In this document: one piece after another, positions 55,281 to 64,000 of the stretch
Layout: each line of letters starts with the position of its first letter
How positions within the stretch are numbered: the first letter of the stretch is position 1
Origin: Trematomus loennbergii
Taxonomy: Eukaryota > Chordata > Actinopteri > Perciformes > Nototheniidae
Direction of reading: 5' to 3'
DNA length: 64,000 bases
Assembly: GCA_012861695.1 (NCBI GenBank)
Contig: JAAOOA010000056.1
Location: 9,151,207 to 9,215,206 of the forward strand
The notes under the pieces: model-generated
The model's database searches: none
What the model was told of the DNA's origin: nothing
The model's input: only the letters and a program-made list of their open reading frames with translations
Program-made: the position numbers and the translations under genes

Positions 55281-55587
55281 TATTCCTTTTGACAAAATAT
55301 TGCTTTATAGGCTTCATCAGAGTTTGGTGCACCAGGGTTTGCTAAAACCCTTATTTACCAAGATTCTTAAAATGTTACACAGCACTTACAATAGGTAAGA
55401 TTGAGGGAGAGAGCTAAAGCTAATATTCCACCTGTTAGTCTGATGTAGACATGATGTCAGAAGTAGTTTGAGAATACAGTGAATTCATGCTGCAGATGAG
55501 TACAAATGCAAATCAGTGGCAGAAAGACTTTAGCTGAGTGTTCTTCCAGCATTAGCCGCTATTTCTCTCGGGACATTCTGGGATGTT

Positions 55588-58500
55588 TCAGTCTTCAGAG
55601 ACTGACAAAGACTTCCTGACGCTGCGGGACGGCTCCCAGACCTCGCTGTCGTCAGTATCGTCCCCGTCATCCTCCTCATCTCCTTCGTCCTGATCCTCAT
55701 CTCCCCCCCCTGTGCCAGCTGGCTCCTCGCCGGCTGTTGACGCCTCCCCCTGCACCCGCCCCTCCTCTGCGGCTGCGTCTCCTCCGGTGCTCCCTGCAGC
55801 CGCCTCCAGGAAGGGATCCTCCCCCGTCTCCAAGCGCCGCTGAACCTCGGCGAACCACTCCCTCACCTTTTGAAGGAGAGAGAAAAGCATTAACTGGGTG
55901 AGGACAGCAGACTGTTACCACCTTTAAGGAAACAGAGAACAAGTCTTCTTTGTCCTCTGTAAACATTTTACCTGATGAGGAGCTGAAGACTAAAATGATG
56001 TTAATAAAACAAAAGCAAATCATCAGCTACATTTTTAAGGGTATTTCTTTCATTTAAATCTGGATCTTTCAGAGAATATAGTCAATGAGACTTTTAACTG
56101 CTGGGTTCCAATGATTGAACAATTATTTTGCATTTTAATACTAGAAAAAACATAGGAATTAACAATGGTATACACATTTAGTACTCTCCACCAGAATAAC
56201 ATATCTGGCAGTTAAAGGTCCCCTATTATACTGTTTTTCATCAATATATTATAGGTCTCAGATATATACAAAACATGTCTCTGAAGTGTTTGGCTCCAAA
56301 CACCAAACAGATCATTGCAGCATCCCATAATCCCCTCTGTTTCAGCCCTGTTCCAAAAGTGCTGATTCTCTGTCTGTTACTTTAGATGAAAATAAGGAGC
56401 CACTTCCCACGCCCCTCTGAGAGATATTTGGTTAAAAAGAACACAATGGAGCTCTAGGAGGAGATTCAGGTGATAAGGTGTGGGGGGGTGTTACCTTGGT
56501 TGGTGATTGGCTAATGGCTACACAAGCCAAAAAATCGTTATGACATCATAAAGTGGCCAAAATCTGATCAAAAAGAGAGAGAATCTTTTTTCCTGAAACT
56601 TTCAGAATCTCTTTAGGCAGAGGGCACACATATTTATGTAAAAAATACATGAAAAAGTGGATTTTGCATAATAGGTGACCTTTAAGACAACACTTATGCT
56701 ACGTTCACACCGGACGTGATGCGATTTTTGGGGGCGGCGCGATTACATGTAAAGTCAATGCAGAGACGCGGACAGACGCGAATTCGCTCCGACAGCGTCT
56801 GTTTTGAATGACGCGATAAAACCAACTGCAAGCCGCGGTGAAACTTGAGCGATTGGAGCGAATATTCGCATCGCGTCCGGTGTGAACGCAGCATTAGGCT
56901 TACCTTTTGACGGCTTATGCACAAAAATAACAGTTACAGTAAATATATTTAAATGGTTAATTAAATATATTTAAATCTCCCATCAGGAAAAACACACGGA
57001 CACTGAGACACACACACCTGTTCGTAGCTCATGTTGGTTTTGCCGACGAGCTCATCCAGATCTTGCTCATTGAGGAAGCGGTGCCTCATGTAGTACTCCT
57101 TCAGAATCTCCCGCCCACTCATGACTTTCTTGGCGGGGAGACATCTGTCGACATCTGTACTGGAGGAAGCGGACCTTCTAGGCTGCTTCCTGGTTCTGGA
57201 CCGCCCCCAACCACGGTTTCTGCCGCGTCTCTTCCGACCGGTGCCGCTGCCGCCTCCCATTTTATTGCTTCCTCCACCGTTCGGCCCTTCAGCGTTGCCA
57301 CTTTGGTACTGGAAGAACCATTTCAGGTTGCTGTTCTTCCACGAGTATCGAGAGTCTCCGAACCAGCTGACGATGTAGGAGCGAGGGAGGCCGCTCTCCT
57401 CTGCCAGCTGCTCGTACTCCTCTGGGCTGGGCCACTGGGTCCGCACAAAGGCACTTTTCAGAATGTGGAGCTGCTCTGGAGTCTTTTTATTCTTATCTTT
57501 CATGTCTCTGTTGCTGCTGGTGGGCAGCTGCTTACTGCGGCCGCCGGGAGGAGTTTGACTACCTCTACGGGACGAGGAGGCAGAAGGAGAAGAAGAACTG
57601 GCTCCTGCTCCTCCTTCTCCAGCCTCCATCTTTCCTCCCTCTGAAGAAGACGGGGAGGAAGTGCTAACAGATGGTTTTTCTTCTCTCGGTGAACCAGGCA
57701 TCAATCTCCCTCCGGGTCAGTTTAGTCTCTGTCCTCAGGCGGCTCAGTTCATCATCTGATGGGGTGCTGCTTTTATCAATACTTTCCTCCAGCACCACCA
57801 GCTGCTCAGGAGTTTTCTCCTTAAATTTCTGTAGGGTAAAATCCGGGAATGGGTTCCAAGTTTTTGGCCGTGTCTCCTTCTCCTTCACAGGCGGAGTTCT
57901 CGGAGGGTGGGGGGATGTGGGGGTGGTCTCGTCGCTTGAGTCGATAACGATGGTGGTACTGGCACTGCTACAGCTGCCGCTCCCTGTGCCTCCATCATGG
58001 AAAACAATGACATTGCTGTTCTTGGAGTTGCGCTGGTTGTACCTGGTGTCGCTGAACCACTTCTTGATCTCTCCCTTTGTGAGATTGGTAAGCTTCATCA
58101 GTCGGGAAATTTCCGCATCTGTGACAAAGTGGTTCTTCAGGTAGCTGGCTTTTAGCTCGGCCAGCTGCTCTTTGGACTTCTTGGGACGCAAATTGAATGT
58201 GTCTGCACTGAGGGCCGAGTTCTCCTTAGAAAGGGAAGGGAGATTTATAATTTTAGACAAGGGTTGCTACAGTGCCATACAGAGGTAGCAAATACCTAGT
58301 AGACTGCTATTGCTCTGTGCACCTTTTTTAAAGTTCAGACAATCATTACATACAACTGATTAAGACCCCTTGTTGTACATATCTTCCATTAACTCAGGTC
58401 ATAAAATATAAACTTCGCAAACAAGACAACAGCTGTCCCCACCTGCGGAGAGAGAGAGGGAGGCTGGACAGTGGTAGCCCGTTTCAGCTCACTGTTTGTC

Positions 58501-61500
58501 AGGGTGGGGTGGCAGGAAACCCTGCTGGAGCTCTGGGACTGGCTGGGCAGCCCTGCCACCGTCAGAGTTATGGGACTGGTCACTGGAAGGTGCCCCCCTG
58601 GGCCCACCTACACAGAGTCACATGATAATGACACTAACACTTAAATAACAGCCCTGAAATGATCTTGTGTCATTGCAAAAACATGCCCTCTCTTCTCAAG
58701 TATCCTTTTTAAGATATCAGTCAGAGCTAAGTATATACAGAGTATTGTTTCGATTAGCTACTGCAATATCATTGATTGTAAATTAGAGAGACTCGTCAAA
58801 AAGCTGGAGCTATTTCTTACCAGTGGATCTAAAATATTTTATGACCTGGTAACAAAAGGTTTTCATTTACTTTTTAACCGTTTTATGATGCACATAATAG
58901 TGAATTGAGTGTAGAGTCAAATCAAAGTTGCTTCTTAACCCGGAATCGGTTACTTGGTTGGGTCTGAGAAATAGTGTTAAAATATTCGTATTTTTTAACT
59001 AAAATGTCGACAGTTAGCTATTGGGGTTATATTAGGGTTGCTACACATTGTCCCACAATGCATTGCTGCCACCGAAAATCCTATCCGGGGCGAGGAAAAC
59101 TATTTTTTTACTTATAATAGTTACTAATAGTCAGCTAAACACAACAATAGGAGTTACTGATCTGTGAATGTCTATTAAACTCAAGCCCACATAATTCCCC
59201 CATTTAAATAATACATTAATGTAATGGAAATAAGATCTCTAGCCGCGTCCTGTTAGATATGGCATCTTTTCTTTCCTTACCTACCTGTGTGAACACCAGG
59301 CCATGCTGGCCCACTATCTGGCAGGTCTGTAAGATGGACTGCAGGCCGTTGGCAGCTGCTGAGAGCTGGTGAGCAGGTATCACAGTGATGGTCTGCGGCA
59401 CCGTGTGCACCGTGCCGTTAAACTGCTTCCTCCTGGCCTCCTCCACTTCCTCTGGGGTCCAGCTCACACCATGCTTCAGCCGCTGGGCTGAGAACCAAAC
59501 CTGGGTGATATAAAAGAATATTTATTAACTCCACCATATACAAAACAAGCAAAGGCTATATTTAGTATACTTTTAACTTAACATTCCATCAGACTATTAA
59601 TTCAAATCAAGGAGCTAGTTTTCACATTTGATATGCAATTATAACTCTAATAGCTGATTATTTGCAGTTAACACTACAGTAGAAATTTTAAAGACATTCA
59701 AACTTGTATTTAAGACCTTGTTATGCTTAACAGTTTTAGACAATTGAATATAAGACTTTTAACAGACTTGCAATACCAAATAATAACAGGAAAAGCAGGT
59801 AAAAACAACACCAAAACAATAGCTAACTTTCACCTACCTTGATCTGCTCCTCAGTGAACTGTGTCTGCGCTGCCAGGCGGCTGATCTCGGCCATGGAGGG
59901 GTACGGAAACCTCTTGTACGTGCTGCCCAGCAGGGGGTTGGTGTCCATAGCTGCACTGTAGGAGGGGATGCTGCTGAGGGGGATGAGCAGCTGAGGCTGA
60001 GCTGCTGCTGCTGCCGCTGCACTCTGCTGGGCCTGGAAGGCAGAAAGCACCTGCAATAAAGGGAAAGAAAGGGACGGGGTATAAGAAAGGTCTGCAATGA
60101 TACACTGCTCCAGCTCTGTTTGGTAAAGATGCTGTCTTTCCATAGTGTCTCTGAACAAGACAATGTAAATATATCAGATGCAGGGCTGCTGCTCTGTAGC
60201 TTGAGTAGAACCTCTCTGTTGAGGGTATTTACCATTACAGAGCAGGGCTTCACTCTTACATTTTAATGATGTCATGTGAATAATGTTTACAAATGTATCA
60301 CTCTCTCTTATATTGCAGACCTACCACAATTACAATATTAATACAAAGTCAATATAAGCGCACCTAGATTTGTTTGCCTAATCGTGCTGTCCTAATACAG
60401 ACACCGATTATCCAAAGTCTAGCTAAAGTTTTACGGTGTGCAAGCTTACACACTAAGGGGTCAATCTTACATCCATGCTGCTGCTAGGAATTTTTATACC
60501 ATTGTACAATCATGAATCACCTGTGCCAGGCCTGCAGGCAGGACTGCAGGGTTGAAAGCCGCTGATTTCCTCTGCTGCTCAGAGTACGGGCTGACCAGCA
60601 AGCCACCCCCCCCGAGCTTCATGGAGTCGTGCAGCAGCATCTCCACAGGCGTCATCGGGCCCAGGGGGGCTTCGATGGGCTCCTGGTCTCCTCCCCTCAC
60701 ATCCCCCTCGCCCCCCCCGAAACCCTCCAACGCCTCCTCTGTAAATTTCAGGGACACAGAGATCCTCTTGGGTTCAGATTTGCTTTTCATCCTCATGATG
60801 GGGGTCTTGCTGAGGGAAATGGCGGCGACCGTGGCGGGGTCTGCCCCTCCCTCCTCGGGTGTCTCGCACTGTTGTTCCTGTGCCTGCTGGTCGCTGCTGG
60901 GATCCTCAGGAGGGTCTGTAGCGCTGCGCTTCAGTGAGGGAGCGAGGGCTTCACTGTCTTCTACAGTAGAGACACTGGGCTCCTCTATAATAATAATCAT
61001 ATTAATACCACATTTATGGACGAAGTTTGTGTATATTTCAGGCCAACAGTGTCATTAGGCCTTGTTTAAAGGTCTCCTATTATACTATTTTTAGGCATAT
61101 ATTATAGGTAAAAAACATGCCAATAGGCGCTTTCACACTACTTTTCCCCGTACTTTTCCCTTTTAGTTTCGATAGTTCCTGGGATTTTGTGTTCACACCA
61201 AAAAAGAACTTAGTTCATGAGAACTTTTCCCCCCTTTTCAGTCCCAGCTAGAGAGCAGGTACTTTCCTGGGGAGAAAAAAGTTCCAATTTCTGATTGGCT
61301 GGGCGGATTGCAAACCACGCCCCTTAAAACTCTGAAAAGTTTTGTGAAGCCGCCATTGTATTTGCTGGCATTAGCATTAGCATTAGCCCAGCGCACCAAC
61401 GGTGAGAGACTATCTTATGGCAACACAAAAAGAAACATGGGAGCAGTGGAGTGATGAGGAGGTGTCGGCGTTCTGGCGATTTACTCGGAAGGCTTCAGTA

Positions 61501-62910
61501 GAAGCTGCTGGGAGTCCCAGCAGCTTCTACTGAAGCCAGTCCCCAACTCCGGGGACTTCCGGCCGGGGACTTCGGGTGGCAGTATACGCCGTGAAGTTGT
61601 TTGCGGCCTGCCAGTAAACCCAAAGCAGAAGAAGAAGAAGTGACGTCAGCGGCTCATTTGCCTAATCCTCCCTCAGGGACTTATTCCGGTGTGAACGCGA
61701 TCTGCTCTTTAGTTCCATTGGGGAACTAAGTGCTGGGAACTAAGTACAGCAAAGTACTTGGTGTGAAAGCAGCTTATGAAGTGTTTTGCTCAAAATACTA
61801 AACAGATCATCCATTCTAGCCATGCATCATACCCCTCTATTTCAGCCCTTTTAGAGAAGTGCTTATTCTGGGTCTTTAGCTTTTATTAAAAAAAAACGAG
61901 AGCTGAGACGAGAGCTCATGTAGGAGAATTTTACCCAGATACTTAGCTAAAAGCTGCCGTGATTAAACGCCATATAATTTTCCAAACCACATCAAGGATT
62001 ATTTCTGAAACAGTATGGAGCTCAAATGCTTTTTCTCTCACAGGTTTATCACAAGGTGAGTACCTTTTTATATCCTGCTTCTTTGCACATACTCTCTCCA
62101 GTACAGGTTAGCACTGACTGAGTGTTAGCGATGCTCAACATTTCTGATAGGGCCGTGGGCGTAAAGCCAGCCCACATTTCCGATATTACGTCATATCGGC
62201 AGCAAATCTGGATCAGCTCCGTTTTTCACTTTGTGAGTCTACTGACACACCTGGGACACATATTTATGTATAAAAGACATCAAAAAGTGCATTTTGCATG
62301 ACAGGAGACCTCAAAGAAGATGTATATTATTAAAACCCACATAAGCAGTTCGGCCATTATTATTATTTTTACATGTATTTGTTTTTGAGGAAATTAATGC
62401 ACATTTAAGTGCTGAAATGTTTGCGCAAAATATTGGTTATTGTTTGTTTTGTTTTTTTCAGATGAATAATAGAGGTTTTAGATCACATGATGATATTAAA
62501 TTATATTCATTTTGATATTATTTTTATTTAAAAATAATAATAATCCACATCATGAATCTGCTGTAGGTTTCTTTATGATTTAAGTAAAAAGGTTGAAAGA
62601 TATTGGTGAATGAGGAATACTGTTTTCTACACATGGGAAATGGGATTTTTACCTGTAGTGGGAGGAGTGGGAACAACCACTACTGCCTGACTCAGCTCTT
62701 CTGCAGTCAGACCCTCCTCTGCTCCCTCTTTCCCCTCCTCCTCTTCCTCCTCCTTCTCCTCCTCCTCCTCCTCCTCCTTCTCCTCCTCCTCTCCTCCTCC
62801 TCTGTCTCTTCCTCCGTTGCCCTTTCGGTTATCTCCTCCACCTCTTCCTGCTCCACCACATCAGAGGGCAGCACCATGCAAGGTGTGGTCGATTTCCGGC
62901 GGCTCGACAT
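55588..62910 (-). CDS. zhx1: Zinc fingers and homeoboxes protein 1 (7 coding exons, finger exon not found)
   Basis: Nuclear homeodomain regulator, paralogue of the zhx2 at the other end. Exons: 62910-62653, 60984-60521, 60050-59838, 59500-59285, 58607-58443, 58224-57018, 55866-55588. About 933 residues (human 873). [13 protein letters not shown] is the ZHX1 start. [20 protein letters not shown] marks the segment after the fingers. Homeodomain 1 spans exons 3-4 ([25 protein letters not shown]); 2 and 3 ([29 protein letters not shown]) and 4 ([20 protein letters not shown]) are in exon 6; 5 spans exons 6-7 ([29 protein letters not shown]). The acidic C-terminus [11 protein letters not shown] is conserved. 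The two C2H2 fingers that should sit between exons 1 and 2 are absent from the window, although exon 1 (phase 1) joins exon 2 correctly. Exon 1 lacks one base in its GAG tract (near 62790), and exon 6 has one extra base or two missing in the A5 run at 57675-57679. Confidence 0.92.
56212..56685 (-). mobile_element. TTAA-flanked interspersed element, copy 2
   Basis: In zhx1 intron 6. The plus strand starts TTAAAGGTCCCCTATTATAC and ends ATAGGTGACCTTTAA, the reverse complement arrangement of the copy at 25844-26361. Internal segments such as GGTTAAAAAGAACACAATGG and CATCATAAAGTGGCC also correspond. Confidence 0.85.
56697..56893. mobile_element. PIF/Harbinger-like MITE
   Basis: Ends TGCTACGTTCACACCGGACG and CGTCCGGTGTGAACGCAGCA, nearly perfect inverted repeats, flanked by TTA on both sides (56694-56696 and 56894-56896). 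It is 197 bp, has no coding capacity, and sits 11 bp from the end of the neighbouring TTAA element. Confidence 0.85.
61066..62314 (-). mobile_element. TTAA-flanked element, copy 3, split by a nested insertion
   Basis: The left part (61066 to about 61123: TTAAAGGTCTCCTATTATAC) and right part (about 61774-62314: AAACAGATCAT, ATTTCAGCCC, ending GCATGACAGGAGACCT) match the two ends of the copy at 56212-56685. The 650-bp inverted-repeat element at 61124-61773 has inserted between them. The whole set lies in zhx1 intron 1. Confidence 0.75.
61124..61773. mobile_element. Inverted-repeat element with Myb-like ORF remnant, copy 2 (nested)
   Basis: Ends GCGCTTTCACAC and GTGTGAAAGCAGC. It shares most of its length with copy 1 at 54623-55280. 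A short open frame from the ATG near 61418 reads [20 protein letters not shown], like the first helix of Myb/SANT-type transposon proteins. A long perfect palindrome surrounds CAGCAGCTTCTACTGAAGCC at about 61491-61538. Confidence 0.8.
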
Positions 62911-64000
62911 CGTCAGACCAAACTCTGTTAACTTCTACTCAGGGTCACCAAGATCTTGGACAGAAGGGTTGAGGCTTACATGTCTTGGGGGGCTGGTTTC
63001 ACATGCTAGAGTCTTTAAATTATGTATTTCTGGAGGAGCAAACATAAGAAATAGCAAATGTCATCGAGGGATTTCTCACAAAAAGAGTAAATGTTATAAA
63101 AAATGCATTTAACATTTCAAATACATCTTTTGTATTTATTTTATACATATTTTATATATATATATATATATATTTGTATTTTGTTTTCTCTGGATTGTGG
63201 GAAAGTTGAATTTGACTTGACTTTAACTTTTGCCTGTTGGTCTCCTTCAAATTGTAAGTTATTTAAAGCAAAGCAGATTCACAACTGTGAGGAGGGAGTT
63301 GTTTTTTCTGTTTCCTATCAATATAAACTGAATACCTTAAGGATTTAGTGCAAATTAAGCAATTTGAAGCTCTCATTCTTTATGTCAATATAATGGCCAT
63401 TCTTTTTTTTAAACAATTTCTTCACAAAATAACCATTAGATATACCAGGAGTTAGTTACAACCCTAATATATTAAGACTTCATCTTCAGGAAGGCATTCA
63501 TTTGCAACTCTTTCATGATTGGCTAGTTTTGAACTAGTCAGTAATATCCCAATACAAAATGCTTCCACATTCCAAGACAGTAGTAGATTGTCACCAAAAC
63601 CTTCATTCATTCATGCCTTTTTCCACCAAATGATATTATACACTAATACAATATCATTATAAACTGTGTTGTAGTGTATCACAGGGTAAACCCACATCAA
63701 GTCAGCTTATTTGTCATGCAACAGTACCAGGGCCCGAATTATATCACCAGAAAAAAACAAGCAATACAAGGATGTGATTTACATTTTCTTAACTACACAT
63801 TTGCTAAACATTGCCAAGTTACTGTAAATAATTGATTTCGGTTTCCTTTTGTCTTGGCGATGTGATAAAGGTGTAATTGCAATGTCAACTTCTAAGACCC
63901 CACAGCAGCAAAATGCCTGGGAGATGATTTATTTCTGGTGGTCTGTTGAATAGAATGCAGTGTTAACAATAACGCTAATACAATGCGCCACGCTGCACTG
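62911..64000. other. zhx1 upstream region
   Basis: zhx1 5' UTR and promoter side. A (TA)n run is at about 63153-63173. No coding exon recognised to the end of the window. Confidence 0.5.

Noticed and set aside
57063..57644. A 193-codon plus-strand open frame
   Set aside because: It is the antisense shadow of zhx1 exon 6, whose homeodomain coding is unambiguous.
60552..61058. A 168-codon plus-strand open frame
   Set aside because: Antisense shadow of zhx1 exon 2.
62603..63112. A 169-codon plus-strand open frame rich in Leu and Ser
   Set aside because: It is the complement of the GAG tract and start of zhx1 exon 1.

Overview
The window is nuclear DNA of a ray-finned fish, most likely a percomorph teleost. 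The evidence is short genes with compact introns, very long CA/TG microsatellites, many small TTAA- or 8-bp-flanked transposon relics, and vertebrate proteins with fish-type differences. Species cannot be fixed from the sequence alone.

Six vertebrate genes can be read by splicing exons by hand. In order they are zhx2 (+, 3.2-14.2 kb), derl1 (-, 17.5-22.5 kb), tbc1d31 (+, 24.5-34.1 kb), fam83a (+, 36.4-41.4 kb), a c8orf76 orthologue (-, 42.2-47.0 kb) and zhx1 (-, 55.6-62.9 kb). This matches, as I remember it, the gene order of human 8q24.13, compressed into about 60 kb. The two zinc-finger/homeobox paralogues flank the block and point toward each other. derl1 and tbc1d31 are divergent; fam83a and c8orf76 are tail to tail. 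A broken lectin gene on the minus strand, with an F-type lectin (fucolectin) domain followed by a cut-off C-type lectin domain, lies between c8orf76 and zhx1 (47.6-49.1 kb). It has no counterpart in the human block.

The genes are not one pathway. zhx1 and zhx2 encode nuclear homeodomain regulators. derl1 encodes an ER-membrane retrotranslocation factor. tbc1d31 encodes a centriolar-satellite WD40/TBC/coiled-coil protein. fam83a encodes a CK1-anchoring scaffold, and c8orf76 encodes a poorly known TPR-like protein.

Three observations stand out. First, zhx1 appears to have no C2H2 zinc-finger exon: its first exon splices in phase to the post-finger exon across an intron filled with nested transposons. 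Second, both zhx genes are cut by many introns (10 in zhx2, 6 in zhx1) at non-matching positions, whereas mammalian ZHX coding regions sit in one exon. Third, all six genes carry small coding indels at short runs or repeats while splice sites and protein similarity are intact. This looks like residual long-read assembly error, so apparent stops should not be taken as gene loss.

The rest is introns and intergenic DNA holding microsatellites, LINE fragments, a tRNA-type SINE and several families of short inverted-repeat transposons, some nested.
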